A DNA stretch of 64,000 nucleotides from Citrus sinensis (GCF_022201045.2 NC_068562.1:2604001-2668000), one strand, 5' to 3'. Shown: positions 1-11,843, counted from the first letter of the stretch. The notes: generated by a model from the letters alone, not told the origin. Made by a program: numbers and translations.

Positions 1-726
1 TGTTCTAACCATCGGACCAATTGGATAAATGGGCAGTAGCTTGCTGATTCCATCTCTCAGGGAAGCAAGTGTTGTGGGTTCCAAATCCTCCCATGTGTTG
101 ACCAAAATTCCATCAGCTGTTACCATCTCAAGCCCTATACGTAAGTACTCGTCAAACAACTGATCCTTGGGGTCCGTAAATGCATCAAGGGTGTCCTGAA
201 ACCGAACCGATCTGCAACCTGGAATCATCAGCGGCTGTTTCCGGCCATAGTGCTCTTCTTGCAGCCTCTTGTCGATGGTCGGAAAATATATTGTCGCTGC
301 AAGAAACCATGCATTAGAAGCAATGTACACGTACTTCAACATTTCGAACTCATCAGCGATTTGAAAGGCTTCTGTTCCAAACAAGTCAGCGAACAGAGCT
401 GTTGGACGAGGCTTCAATGTGGAGATTGAAGACCGTAGGGCTGGTAAGGACTCACGCATCATGAAGATAATTTTGATAACTATTGATGCATCGGCGTCAA
501 GGAGGGCGGAGATGTCAACGGGCGGAAGTGAGACGATGTTAAACAGATGAGGGTTTGGTAAGTTGCGTAGCTGGGACTGAACAGTAGAAGTATCAGTTGC
601 CACGACAAAGATTGTGACTTGGAAGTCATTCTGAGTGGCAAAGCGTTTGCCTAGCTCGAGGACTGGGATGAGATGCCCCATGCCAGGGCTAGCCAGTAGG
701 GCTACGTGAGTTTTTGTGGTTTGCAT
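1..726 (-). CDS. UDP-glycosyltransferase, UGT72-like, N-terminal part (cut by window edge)
   Basis: Reading the minus strand from the ATG at 726-724 gives 242 uninterrupted codons running off the left edge, so the C-terminal half with the donor-sugar PSPG box lies outside the window. The N-terminus MQTTKTHVALLASPGMGHLI carries the family-1 glycosyltransferase acceptor-domain start, with the catalytic His in the GMGH motif. Further in are TALFADLFGTEAF (position of the Asp partner of the His), NAWFL and NTWEDLEP, all typical of UGT72. Family members transfer glucose from UDP-glucose to phenolics such as hydroquinone or monolignols in the cytosol. It is clearly paralogous to the complete UGT at 8872-10326, on the same strand, which suggests a tandem pair. 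A TATAAATA box lies about 130 bp upstream. The substrate cannot be told from the sequence. Confidence 0.9.
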   Translation of the reverse strand, partial: MQTTKTHVALLASPGMGHLIPVLELGKRFATQNDFQVTIFVVATDTSTVQSQLRNLPNPHLFNIVSLPPVDISALLDADASIVIKIIFMMRESLPALRSSISTLKPRPTALFADLFGTEAFQIADEFEMLKYVYIASNAWFLAATIYFPTIDKRLQEEHYGRKQPLMIPGCRSVRFQDTLDAFTDPKDQLFDEYLRIGLEMVTADGILVNTWEDLEPTTLASLRDGISKLLPIYPIGPMVRT

Positions 727-853
727 TGGATTATGTAATGCAACAGCTAGCTAGCTAACTCGAAATTATTACTTTCAGAAGATGCAGTAGTACAGTTTGG
801 AAGAAGGGTTAATTTGGAATGGCCTCGTTTTAGATGCAGAAACTTAGGCAAGG

Positions 854-861
854 TATTTATA
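854..861 (-). promoter_or_regulatory. TATA box of the first UGT gene
   Basis: On the minus strand the sequence reads TATAAATA, about 130 bp upstream of the ATG at 726. This is a normal distance for a plant TATA box plus a short 5' UTR. No other TATA-like site nearer the start is as good. Confidence 0.55.
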
Positions 862-1176
862 GGGAAAGTCTAAGATGTCGCGGCTCATCACTTGTACTGT
901 ATAGAGTGAACGCTGTATTGTTCATTAGACATTTAAAAAACAAAACAAGCCAAACCAAACTTCTGTAGTTTTTATAGTTGGAATTTTATGGCTTTTATTT
1001 AGGGCCGGCTGAAAAGGTAATAAAATCTTACGGCGAAAATTTTAACAGTAAAAGTAAATAAAAAAGGATTTATTTATTTGATACGAATTGTCGATAGGAA
1101 GTTTATAACCTTAGTTGTCCTCACTGGCTTGTTTGAGTAATTTTAAATAAATTTTTATTTAACCGATCACTCAAAA

Positions 1177-1341
1177 GGTAGGAGGCTTAAAAATTAATTT
1201 TGAGCTTTACCCTCCCTCCTATCTTTTTTATGGTAGGAGGCTTAAAAATTAATTTTGAGCTTTACCCTCCCTCCTATCTTTTTTATGGTAGGAGGCTTAA
1301 AAATTAATTTTCAGCTTTACCTTCCCTCCTATCTTTTATAC
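1177..1341. repeat. Tandem repeat, 3 x 55 bp
   Basis: Three head-to-tail copies start at 1177, 1232 and 1287. The first two are almost identical and the third has a few changes. Each unit begins GGTAGGAGG and contains CCTCCTATC near its end, so each copy can fold into a hairpin around the AT palindrome AAAATTAATTTT. The array lies about 320 bp upstream of the TATA box of the first UGT gene, within its likely promoter region. Confidence 0.9.
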
Positions 1342-4268
1342 ATAAAAGAAAAAGTTTGCAACCTTAATATGCAAAGAATAACACGCAATAAGCAATGACT
1401 TTTAATTAATTATAATGTTTAATTTAGAAGGAATGTTAATTACTTGTGTAAATAAATTAACTTTTAGATTAAGAAATCTGTGTTTAATAATTTTTTTTGG
1501 ATAATAGCAAAACCTTTATAAAGAAAATCAAAATTTAGGTGCTGTTTGTTTTTAATTATAAAGTCTGAATTTATCCTCTCTTTTTTTTCAAACATTTACT
1601 TATTTTAGATTTGTTTGTTTCCTTAACCTATTACTTATTGTCAAACAATTTTATTTGAATAGAAAAAGTAGGAAAAGTCCACTTTTATTTGAAGTATGAA
1701 ATCTAAATGGAAATTTTAATTTTAAATCTCAAATCTCAAGAATACCCTTAATAATTCATGATTTTTTTTATTATCCTTGAATTTATTTTTCTTAAGTGCT
1801 TTAAATTTTTATTCACGTGGTAACATTAACTAAACCAAAATGTTAAAAAAAATCAGATTATGTTTATTGTAATGAATTAAAACTAAAACAACGATGTTGA
1901 CTTTATAATGAAAGTTGATAATATAATTACATCTTTTATTACAAAATTAAATAAAGAAATAAAAATAATACTATCAAACTAATTAACTTGTTAAATTTAT
2001 ATATTATGAAGAGCAAATATATGTACCACTTCAAAGGATATTATGTCAAACTACTAATTTTTTAATTTTTTTAATCAGATATTAAAAAAGAAAAACATAC
2101 ATACTATTTAAACATTTCCATTCAAATCTATTTAAATTTCGGCTAAATTCAAACACATGTAGATTTCATACAAAAAAATAAACTCAAACCTTGGACAATT
2201 TGAACAATTTGATTATGGTGCCTTATGAGAGATAATTTTGAAAAAGGAAGATATTCATCGAAAATTTATGTTGAACAGCTGAAGTGAGATCACTTTAGGC
2301 AAGTAGGCAATAATGTCAACCTTTGATAGAGAGAGCCTGAGCTATACTGAGTGAATGTACAATCAATCAAAATCATAACATTAGTGATAACATACAACAA
2401 CACAAAAATAATTTCTTTATAGCTCTAATTAAGCTGTTGTCGTTCAAACAATTTAGAAAATAATTTTAAATCAGTTGTAAATTATAGTTAATATAACTTA
2501 GCAGCTAGCTGTCGTATTTCATATATAAACATGATTACATTAGTTGATAATACATACACTCAATATATAAATAATGTACACAATTTAATTAATGAGAGAT
2601 TCCTCCCAATCGATTAACAGTTACGGGCGCCTCCTTGGCGTCATTGATATTTTAATTATTTTAAATCTCGTATTTTATAATGAAAGTCAAAAATAAGATT
2701 ACGGAAACATCCGATTCCGCCAGAGTGTTTCTAGACAATAATTTGAATTTGTTGATCAGAACAGTTATACATTTAATACGACGGAAACTCATGGAAGAAG
2801 CAAATTATATTATTAAAATACGAAAGTCAGTGACAAAGCACCCAGAGGTTGGTCCTTAAAAAATAGGGAAATGTGATTCAGGATGCTAAAAATAATATTA
2901 GTATAACAATTTTCTTTTTTCAGTCTATGTAATTTGACCTTGTGAAACCTTTTTAGGCCTGTTATTTCTTGCGAGCTAGCTAGGCAATCGTCTTTTCCAT
3001 TGGTCCTTGAACTTGAGAGATTGGAGCTGTCCTTTATTCACAATTTTTAGCCAACTAATCGAGAGAATACTAATTAAAGAATTTAACTAATTAGGATTAG
3101 AAACAAATGTAGGGGATTATGATTAAAAAAATAAGAAATTAGTTTCTCAACCATCCAAAGAAGCTTATCGAAAAATAAATAAATAAATAAATAAAATCAT
3201 CGGTGCCTCTTCTCTGGATACTTGCATAATATTGGTTAATCCAATCTTGATTAAAAGAATTTAAATAAATGCCCGCGTCCCCAATTGAGGGAGGCCAGTC
3301 GATCGTTTAATAAACAAATATTTTGTCAGCCGCCTTATTAAGAATTCAATCTGTGCTAAACTCCAATGAAAGTCAACTAATGATAATTGTCATATTCTAA
3401 TAGTTGTTGCTGGTAGATAAAAGAGCAGTTTCAAATTTTCTTGTTCTCCAATTCTTTCATTTATAAATATCATGACATTGTATTAGGGACTGCAGTTATT
3501 TATAATAGATAATGAGGAGCTAGCTGACTGAAAATTTAATGAAACTCATACATACCAAGATATTAAAAGTAGTTATTACCCCCATCAACTATATATTGTC
3601 ACATCCGTTTGAAAAAAAAAAAAAACTATATATTATTACAAATGCTAATGCAAGTCGGCCGGAGAAATTTTAAAATTTTAGACCAAAAGTAAGCACCCAA
3701 CAAAAAGAGACACTAATGCAGTAAAAAAGTGAAATTATATTGAAGATTGGGGCTGCTCATGGTGGAGGCAACTGTATAATTTATCCTGAGTACCTAAATT
3801 TCTAATTATAAAAGTTTACCGATACTCCCAACAGGGCGTTAGAGTCTAACAACTAGAAGATATTAACTGAAAGAAAACTATGGTCTGGGTTCTCCATATT
3901 TGACTGTTATTGGTAAAATATAGAAGAAAAAAAATTATTGATTAAGTTCCTATTTATCGTAACTTAAGGTCCCGGTCTCCTTTGGTCGCTTGAGAGAAAC
4001 GAAACGACCATTTGGAGATAGAGAAAGAGAAAAGAAGGGAAAAAAAAAAAAACCAACAGCAGTGGCTTGACAGAGTCCCCATATAATTAAATATACAAGT
4101 CATATCTTTCGCACGTCACAAATCGGTTAAAACTCTGCTGGCATGATTTAAAGACAACGGAGACGTTTTAGTTTCTCTATTAAAATTTGGTAAAAATTAC
4201 CCTATAAAACAAGGAATTGGTCATGACTGATGATAGAACTCGTGGGTTGAATAGGTTCTGAAACCCCT

Positions 4269-4292
4269 TTCTTCTTCTTCTTCTTCTTCTTC
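4269..4292. repeat. TTC microsatellite
   Basis: A run of about eight TTC units (GAA on the other strand) in non-coding DNA. Confidence 0.85.
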
Positions 4293-5063
4293 TCATCTGA
4301 CGATCAACTTTAAGATATGAGTTATTGTGTTTTTAAATGTAATTAATAAAATTAAGGACCCACGTATAATTAATTTTTACCTCTCTCTTTCTTAAGAAAT
4401 TTTATAATATATTAGAAATATTATATTAATCATACAATAAATAAATAATATTATAATATGTGTGTATTTATTTTTAAAAAACCACCATACAAATGGTGGT
4501 TATATTAAATTTAATTACATATATCATACATGTATTGATTAGTTGTATAACCTCTAATATATTTCGGATTTCTCCTCTTTCCTTTATTATATATTCTTTT
4601 TTTTTTTGTTTCTCTCTCTTCCTCAAAGTTTTTTTTAGTAATTTTATTTGTGAAAATTTAGATTAAATGGTAAGAGAACTAAATGAAAAATTTCCTAAAA
4701 CAATTAAAAAGGTTGAAAGAGATCTGTTTCTTCAAAGATTTACTTCAACAAGATTTAAGTTCGATGCGCAAATTTTTTTTGTCAAAAAAATAATCTGGAA
4801 GTAACCGGCGAAGTAATAGATCGATTTAAGAAAAGGAATCTATTATATATATGGCCGAGACAATGTCAAGGCAAATACTTCTTTAATTGCTTAACAAAAG
4901 TTTTCGTTTGAGAGACCAATAGCATATATTACGAAAAACTTCTGACCAATTTAGCCATCTAATGGCGTAGTAATTAATATTGTTTTAAACAAAACGGAGA
5001 GAACAAGTCCCGGACTAATTATTGTAAGGATAAAATTTAAGACTAAATAAAAGACTACATTAA

Positions 5064-5464
5064 GGGTTTGCTTGTCAATCGTCTGAATTTTAAAATTTTA
5101 TTAATTTTAATTTTTTAAATTTATTTATTAATTTGTTCTATATAACTTAAGTATGATTTTCAAATATTTATATTTGAATAGATAAAGTAAATTTTTATAA
5201 CTTTTATCTGAATGAGAAAAGATTAAATGAAAAGTAAATATTATAGCAAAAAAGTACCTCTAAATACATTTATTTTCTGAACTAATAAATTAATATCTTT
5301 TTTTGTTTTAATTTATAAAGACGTAAATCTCAAAAAAAATATTTAATTTTTTAATAAAAACAAACAAGATATTACTTAGATTCAAATATTAAAAAAAATA
5401 AATATGTTATTAACTTATTTATATTCAGATCATTCAGATTTTAGACTAAAAAGTAAAGGTTACC
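5064..5464. mobile_element. Candidate Tourist-like MITE, about 400 bp
   Basis: TAA sits directly outside both proposed ends (5061-5063 and 5465-5467), the 3-bp duplication typical of PIF/Harbinger-derived MITEs. The left end starts GGGTTTGCTTGTC and the right end, read inward, starts GGTAACCTTTACTTTT. Both arms continue with GTCTGAA- or CTGAAT-type sequence, so the terminal inverted repeats are only loosely matched. The interior is AT-rich and non-coding. The boundaries are uncertain. Confidence 0.4.
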
Positions 5465-5580
5465 TAAGTCTTTATTCTTCAATAAATATCAAACCAGAAC
5501 AATAATATTCAAACAATTGACTAAACATAAATAAGATGAAATTGACGCTAGTTTACTCACTTAACCGACTATATTCCATT

Positions 5581-5888
5581 AGCCACTCGGCCTTTGGTCG
5601 AGTGGTCAGAGCTGCTGCCCTCCAAGTTGGAGGGTAGCAGTTCGAACCCCACAAATGCATTGTGGGGGTATTTCCTTCCTCAATTAAATTTGAGTGAAGG
5701 CAGTCTTTTCCGTTATCCAAGTATGAGGAGTAGATATCCTTCGAATATTTGTGAGGGTTAAAATCTGGGCAGCGCTCCATTAGCATTGATGTAAGTTGGT
5801 CCCAGTAATAATCTGATTTGTAAATATCAGTTATAGTCTCATGTAATATGAGTTGTAGTTTGAGCAATAGTTTCATGTAATAAAAAAA
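5581..5888 (+). mobile_element. tRNA-derived SINE, copy 1, with target-site duplication
   Basis: The head resembles a tRNA with a Pol III A box (around TGGTCGAGTGG) and B box (AGTTCGAACCC), followed by a tRNA-unrelated body and an A-rich tail. It is flanked by an 18-bp direct repeat with one mismatch: AACCGACTATATTCCATT at 5563-5580 and AACCGACTATATTACATT at 5889-5906. The body is about 308 bp. It shares head and body motifs (GGGCAGCGCT, TGAGTGAAGGCAGTC) with the copies at 40792-41112 and 45377-45645, so the three define one family. SINEs encode no protein and need LINE enzymes to move. Confidence 0.9.
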
Positions 5889-5906
5889 AACCGACTATAT
5901 TACATT

Positions 5907-7685
5907 GTTCACTAATCGAGACATTACAGATCTCAAGCATGCCACATTTACTATCAGGTGCGGCAGGGCTATTCATAATTGCACTCCAAAGTATTCTTTC
6001 AAACACTATTTTACTCAAAACATTAAATTAATAAATCTTAAAAGTCAAATTTTACCATACATAAATTTTAAAATGCCAAAACAATCCTCAAATTAAAAAG
6101 AAAAACAATTGATACCAATTTTTTGCCATAAGAACTTATTTAAGGACTATCTCTATCCTTTATAGCAAAGGGATAAAGATTTCTATGAGCAAGAGTTGCT
6201 ACATCTTCTAAGGATGCGACTATGACTATCAATGCACAAATCCGCGATGACTGTGCACAAAGAATTCAATTTTATAAATTTATTTAACACCACACAGTGA
6301 ACAGCTCCCGATAAGATCCAAGTTGTTAACTCGTTTCTAATTAAAAAAATGCTCCATCAATTAATACTTTTATTTTATTTGTTTACCTGCTATTAACCGG
6401 TTTGGCTGGTTCACACATATGCCCACATGTCCACTTATTGGCCTTCATATTCAAAACCCTCAAATCTAACAGCAGTTTCACTAAAAAAGAAAACAATGTT
6501 CGGGATACGTTACCCCTGTAGGTATGGCCATCTTCTGAAATTGAAGCCTCTTTTCTTTTTTTTGGCACTTTTTTCCAATGAATCTATCTTTTGCAGCAAT
6601 AATATCCAGTATCATTAAAGAATATATTAACTCTTTGTACAAATTTTTATTTTACAAATTAATGTTTTATTAACTCTTGAATGATTTTTACATGGCCCAC
6701 TTCGTATTTTTTTGAATAAGTAGACCTCTCAAAGGAGGTGCTTATTAATAAAGAAAAAAAAAATAAAACAAAGACATATTAAATTAATTACATGCTTCAC
6801 TTCATTAATTATATTAAATTTTATATTTTATTCAATTAATAGTGTATTGACACATTGGTCATAGCACAAAAAGTTTGTATGCTGAATTTTGTTGAAAAAA
6901 TTATATCTCTCTATGTAATTCATTAATCTTATTTTTAAAAAAAACTTTCAAAATCATTAAAAAATAAATACTTTCTACTTTTGAAACTCAAAGTAATAAT
7001 TTACTGTACACTTAGCTATTATTTTTGTTTAATAATTTATTTCGTCAACACAACCAAAAACAGTTTATTTATTATTCAAAATAATCTGAAACTAACCCTA
7101 ACTCTAGTTATCTTGAAAGCGAGGTCAAAATCAAGGCAAGCCTATGCGATTTAAGCTTTCGCAAAACTGTTTTTTTGGGAACCTGCAGCTAGGAGTTTTA
7201 TCTTTAACAGGTGGGTCAAATTTTATTTCATAAATCATACCTGTTCTTACTGATTGTTTTGATTATTACATAAATAATTTTATGGGATCCTCTTTTCTAA
7301 ACTGATGGCGGGCGGTGACCGGGACATGTTAATTAAATAGGGACATCATATGATCTAGACACGAACGTAAATCCAAAGAATGTAGTTATCAAGCATATAT
7401 AATATCAAATTAATTCTATAACTTGTACATTATTTTTTTCTTATTGTATAAATCCATTGAATGGAAACAAGAATCCATCATCATTCATCTTTCGTAACTA
7501 TCGTCCTATCACTGGAAAAATAGCATTGTTAATGCCCACGAAACGCCTGTTCATAATTTGTTATTGTTATCACCCTCATTTACTCATAAACCTGAAGTGT
7601 CCGTCTCCTAAAATTATGTTTATGTAGGATTGTTAATGTGTGTCTGCACCGACTCTATATATGTATGTATGTATTTGCATGTGTG
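5907..7685. other. Gene-free AT-rich spacer
   Basis: I see no credible gene, RNA gene or bounded repeat here. The open frames are short and lack codon character. Confidence 0.55.
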
Positions 7686-8116
7686 GGGAGATTGTCAATT
7701 TCCTATACTAAAATCAATATATACCGCTTACCCCTATAGTTTTCATAATAATTAATAAACCTCTTGGTAACATAATTTACAGTATTATCTTTATTTTTAA
7801 ATACACTTTTATCTAAATTTATTATAAATTAAATAAATTATATTAATAGAAATTAAAATTAAAAAAATTGAAGTACTAAAAATAAGAAAATATATATTTC
7901 GGAGTGAATAAAAAATTAATAATATGATATTTTTATAATTTATGTTAATTTTTAAATAATTTTTTATAATAAGTATATATTTTATATTTTCAAGTTAAAT
8001 TACTTATTTACTCCTCTTTTCTTTTAAATATTTGGTGTTAGAAATGTTATTAGCTATTATGAAAATTATAAAAGAATAAATGGTTTATACTAATTTTAGT
8101 TGGAGAGTAATCTCCT
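7686..8116. mobile_element. MITE, family A copy 1
   Basis: The two ends are inverted copies of each other. The left end reads GGAGATTGTCAATTTCC and continues with AAATCAATATATACCG. The right end, read on the minus strand, reads GGAGATTACTCTCC and continues with a diverged version of the same arm. The same termini bound the element at 11455-11843. The right flank has TTA, but I see no matching duplication on the left, so the exact border is uncertain. The interior is AT-rich and non-coding. Confidence 0.55.
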
Positions 8117-8130
8117 TATATATGTGTGTG

Positions 8131-8575
8131 TTGGCTGGGAGTGGATGGGCCACCCCAGAACTAAGGCCCCCACTAGGTTCCTATATATATGTTAGGCCGG
8201 GAGTGAATGGGCCCTACGGAGCTGAGGCCTTCACCAGACCGCCGCTGAATATATAAATTATAAAATTATAAACGATTGAAACGGGAGCAATTGTAGTTTT
8301 CAAGAACCGCTTATCGTTATCAATTAAAGATTGGCATTTCAACTTTATGTGACGGGATGGAAAAAAGATAGAACACATGGGAGGCGACTTTAATTGGTGT
8401 GCGCGCGTGTGTCTTGGCTGGGAGTGGATGGGCCCCCCGGAGCTGAGGCCGTCACTAGCCCGCCACTGGATATATACAAACAATCAAAATGGAAACAATC
8501 AGATTGGCATTTCAACTTTATGAGACGGAATGAAAAAAGATGAACACATGGAGACGACTTCAATGGTGATGTAAA
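8131..8575. repeat. Imperfect duplicated block, unit about 221 bp plus a partial copy
   Basis: A GC-rich motif of the form GGCTGGGAGTGGATGGGCC followed by GGAGCTGAGGCC occurs three times, starting near 8133, 8195 and 8416. The second and third copies are each followed by the same further sequence, including ATTGGCATTTCAACTTTATG and a stretch around GAACACATGG, giving a direct duplication offset by 221 bp. The block lies about 300 bp beyond the 3' end of the complete UGT gene. I do not recognise the family. Short open frames on the minus strand are by-products of the duplication. Confidence 0.8.
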
Positions 8576-8871
8576 CATTTCTCTTTGGACTTTTGTGTGA
8601 TTGATTTTTTTCATAAATTTATTGTGAATCATAAAATTTTGACTCTGAACCCACCACATCGCCGTGAGTTTGATATTCTAGACGTTGCATTTAAAAAAGA
8701 ATATTACAAACCAACAAAACAAGATGAGACAAAGTAAGCAAAGCACGAAATACACAGTGAAACAGTGAAAGGCCATCACACAATAATGGTTACACGAAGG
8801 GACGGACTACGAGTGCCACACCGATGAAAATACAAACTGTGCAAATATATATATATTTAATCGATAATTTA

Positions 8872-10326
8872 TTAATCGTTGGCGTTGCGTTTGGTCATCA
8901 TCCCGCACTCCTTAGCCAGCCGAGCCAATGAACTATAAGAGGAACCACTCTCACGAGTCCATGCTTTCTGTGCACTACGTTGCAGCTCTTTTACTTTGGC
9001 CCTAATCTCATATCCTTCTTCGTCCACCAATATTCTTCTCACCATCGTCTTTATTTCTTCCCTTCCCACAACTCCCTTGGATGGCAAAACCTTCGAACGA
9101 ATAGCCACGCCCAGCTCCTCCGTGAGAATTGTAGCATTCATTCTCTGCTCCGAATAGAGCGGCCAGACGATCATTGGCACGCCATTTGTTATGCTTTCTA
9201 GCGTTGAATTCCACCCGCAATGTGATAGAAACCCTCCAACTGATGGATGGGTCAAAATGTCTATTTGCGGAGCCCACTGTGGAACCACCACTCCAATGTC
9301 GAGGGTCCTGCTTAAGAACCCATCAGGCAACAAGCTTGATAAATCATCATCACCGGCCCCGCTCCCTGCAGTGAAAAACGAGCCGTCTCCTGTTGTCTCA
9401 GTAGGCAGGCGCACCACCCAAATAAATCTCTGCTGGCTCAACTCCAAGCCCCAAGCTAGCTCAGTTATTTGCTCATACGTCAGCGTGCCTCCGCTCCCAA
9501 ATGATACGTAAAGCACTGACTCACTTGGTTGCTTGTCTAGCCAATCAAACAACTCGTTCCATGAACCCGCCGGTCCTAGCCGCCTAATTATCGGGCCAAC
9601 CGTATAAATCGGAACCTTGGTGATTCGGCCCAAAGATTTATCATCTCTTAGTGCTGTCAGTGCTGTTGGCTGCAAATCCTCCCACGTGTTAACCAAAATC
9701 CCATCACTCAATGGGATTTCCTCACCAATGCGCACATATTCAAAGTATTGTTGATTAGTCCGGTCCAACATCGGGTCAACCACGTCTTCAGGTCGAAGGG
9801 GCCTGCAACCCGGGATGTTAAACGACTCGTTTTGAACAACATACTGTCCTTGCACTGTCTTATCTAGAGTTGGAGCATAAACAAAGAGTGCAACACACCA
9901 AGCATTGGTGCCCACGTACACGTATTTAGGAATCTGAAGCTCTTCAGCAATCGCCAAAGATTCAGTTCCAAAGAGGTCCACGATCAGAGCAGTCGGGGTA
10001 GTCTTCAGAGCAGATATTGCAGAGCGGAAAGCTGGCTTTATTTCGCGCATGATTACTGAAATTATTGTAACCACTGCAGCGTCTGGGTCAACGAGGCCGG
10101 AGATATCTGGTGCTGGGATTTCGATGACGTGGCAAAGCTTTGAACTCATGGCTGACTGGAGGATTTTTGATTCTGCGGCTGATGTTTGAGAGGCAACAAC
10201 AAAGATTGTTACGTCGAAGTTGTAGAGAGTGACAAGGCGTTTACCGAGCTCTAAGACGGGAATGACGTGGCCCACGCCGGGACTTGCTAGTAGTACTGCA
10301 TGTGGCTTTGAGCTTGAGCTCTCCAT
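8872..10326 (-). CDS. UDP-glycosyltransferase, UGT72-like, complete
   Basis: An intronless 484-aa family-1 glycosyltransferase (GT-B fold), normal length for the family. The N-terminal acceptor domain has the catalytic His at about residue 20 (SPGVGHVIP) and the conserved TALIVDLFGTE segment holding its Asp partner. The PSPG donor-sugar box spans about residues 351-394, starts WAPQ, contains GGFLSHCGWNS and ends in Gln, the residue usually linked to UDP-glucose use. UGT72 members glucosylate hydroquinone, monolignols and other small phenolics in the cytosol, and the motifs NTWEDLQP and YVSFGSGGTLT fit this group. The ATG at 10326 was chosen because it precedes the usual short leader. A TATAAATA box lies 160 bp upstream. 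Paralogous to the truncated UGT at 1-726. The exact acceptor cannot be read from sequence. Confidence 0.95.
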   Translation of the reverse strand: MESSSSKPHAVLLASPGVGHVIPVLELGKRLVTLYNFDVTIFVVASQTSAAESKILQSAMSSKLCHVIEIPAPDISGLVDPDAAVVTIISVIMREIKPAFRSAISALKTTPTALIVDLFGTESLAIAEELQIPKYVYVGTNAWCVALFVYAPTLDKTVQGQYVVQNESFNIPGCRPLRPEDVVDPMLDRTNQQYFEYVRIGEEIPLSDGILVNTWEDLQPTALTALRDDKSLGRITKVPIYTVGPIIRRLGPAGSWNELFDWLDKQPSESVLYVSFGSGGTLTYEQITELAWGLELSQQRFIWVVRLPTETTGDGSFFTAGSGAGDDDLSSLLPDGFLSRTLDIGVVVPQWAPQIDILTHPSVGGFLSHCGWNSTLESITNGVPMIVWPLYSEQRMNATILTEELGVAIRSKVLPSKGVVGREEIKTMVRRILVDEEGYEIRAKVKELQRSAQKAWTRESGSSYSSLARLAKECGMMTKRNAND

Positions 10327-10485
10327 GGCTTTAGATCAGAGAACAAGAAATATATAACTAATTACAGAACAAGATATATAGAACTAATTACAGGATTTGA
10401 ACTTTGAAGGATACCCTTACCAACTTCGGAACTTGAGCTATTATGATAGAGTCTTTTCGATCTTCAAGAAAGTTCAGTAATCTTG

Positions 10486-10495
10486 TTTATTTATA
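10486..10495 (-). promoter_or_regulatory. TATA box of the complete UGT gene
   Basis: On the minus strand the sequence reads TATAAATAAA, about 160 bp upstream of the ATG at 10326. A CA microsatellite starts only about 80 bp further upstream, so the promoter is short or the repeat lies inside it. Confidence 0.55.
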
Positions 10496-10573
10496 CAGAT
10501 TTGTCCTGAAAGGGATTGAGATTCCATGGCCCGGCCACTCCTCGTTGAATTCAACTATGGACTCTCATTTTAT

Positions 10574-10576
<3 letters not shown>

Positions 10577-10617
<41 letters not shown>
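10577..10617. repeat. AC microsatellite
   Basis: About 20 perfect AC units, followed by a degenerate TATACA/CACATA-rich stretch to about 10700. It lies immediately upstream of the complete UGT promoter. Confidence 0.95.
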
Positions 10618-10623
<6 letters not shown>

Positions 10624-11454
10624 TATACACGTACACATATACATATACACGTACACATAGATACACATACACACATTCATATACATATACATATATATAT
10701 CTATATATGTACATTCACTAATAAGGATGTCAATAAAAAATAAAAAAAACACACATTTTTGTATATAAATAGACAAAAAAAATAATTTCTAATCTATTAA
10801 AATAAGTTTTTTTTTTTTTAAATTTTATTGATATCCTCACTGGATCTCCTCACTAAAGATATATATAAAAAGTAAAAACTACCTAGTTAGAATATTTTAT
10901 AACTAGCGTTATTGGACTCCTCATTTTGAGAAAAACATGTCGGGACCTCTACTTGTTTTTTCTTCTATACTTTCTCTTTGTTTTTCAAATCTAATTAAAA
11001 AAGTGGCTTATTTATAAATAAAGTGAAAGCTATCTTGATTATCAACATTAAAATATAAGAATCAATCTTAGCCGCTCATTTAATTAGGAGAGACTAGAAG
11101 TTAAAATAATAATAATAAAGAGAAAATCCTTATCCAATTTGTTGAGGGTAATATGCCCCTCAATTTCTCCCTTTTGTTTTTCTTTCGTGTTACTTTAATT
11201 CGTCTTTTCAATTTTTTCTTTTTTATCATTGAATTTTATCATCCAAAGATTAAATTAGAACAAGGAAAAAAATGCAAATTACCACTGATATTAATATTCC
11301 CCATAAAAAAAAATACAATATTTGTTATACAATAATTGTGGGGGTCAGATAATTTATTCAATAAAAATTCTTAGATTCAGAACAAGAGTTCAAGAGGTCT
11401 TGAGTTTAAATCTCATTCACATAGATAGAGAGAAGATTTGTTTGCAATTAATAA

Positions 11455-11843
11455 AGGGAGATTGTCTATTTCTCTCATACTGAAATCAATATATACCGTT
11501 TACCCCCTATATTTTTCATAATAGCCAATAACCTATTGGCACCCAATATTTAAAGAAAAACAAGGCTAAATGGGCCATTTGTTTGATAATTAACTTAAAA
11601 ATATAAAACATATATTTATTATAAGAAATATTTAAAAATTAATAAAAGTATAAGAAAAATATCATTTTATTAATTTTTTATTCATTAATAAGATTTATTT
11701 AATTCATATAATTAATATGAATATAATTAAAAATAAACTAATATTATAAAACTATGTTGTCATGGGGTTATTGATTATTATGAAGACTGTAGAGGAAGAA
11801 GTGGTATATAATATTTCAATAGGGACAAATTGAAATTCTCCCT
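11455..11843. mobile_element. MITE, family A copy 2, Tourist-like
   Basis: The left end reads AGGGAGATTGTCTATTTC and the right end, read inward, AGGGAGAATTTCAATTTG. The arms continue with ATATATACC on both sides. TAA flanks both ends (11452-11454 and 11844-11846), matching the 3-bp target duplication of PIF/Harbinger-type MITEs. The left arm is near-identical over about 60 bp to that of the element at 7686-8116. The two copies lie on either side of the complete UGT gene. Confidence 0.65.

Larger units (their letters stand above)
867..5063. other. Intergenic spacer between UGT genes, left part
   Basis: This is AT-rich DNA without a credible coding region. Apart from the 55-bp array it holds a short AAAT run near 3176-3194 and a TTC microsatellite at 4269-4292. 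At about 1545 a sequence starting TTAGGTGCTGTTTG resembles a Tourist-like MITE terminus, but I could not find its partner end. I see nothing else. Confidence 0.6.

Noticed and set aside
8214..8659. Two similar minus-strand open frames of 89 codons each
   Set aside because: They resemble each other only because the DNA is duplicated by about 221 bp. They have no start context or known domain.
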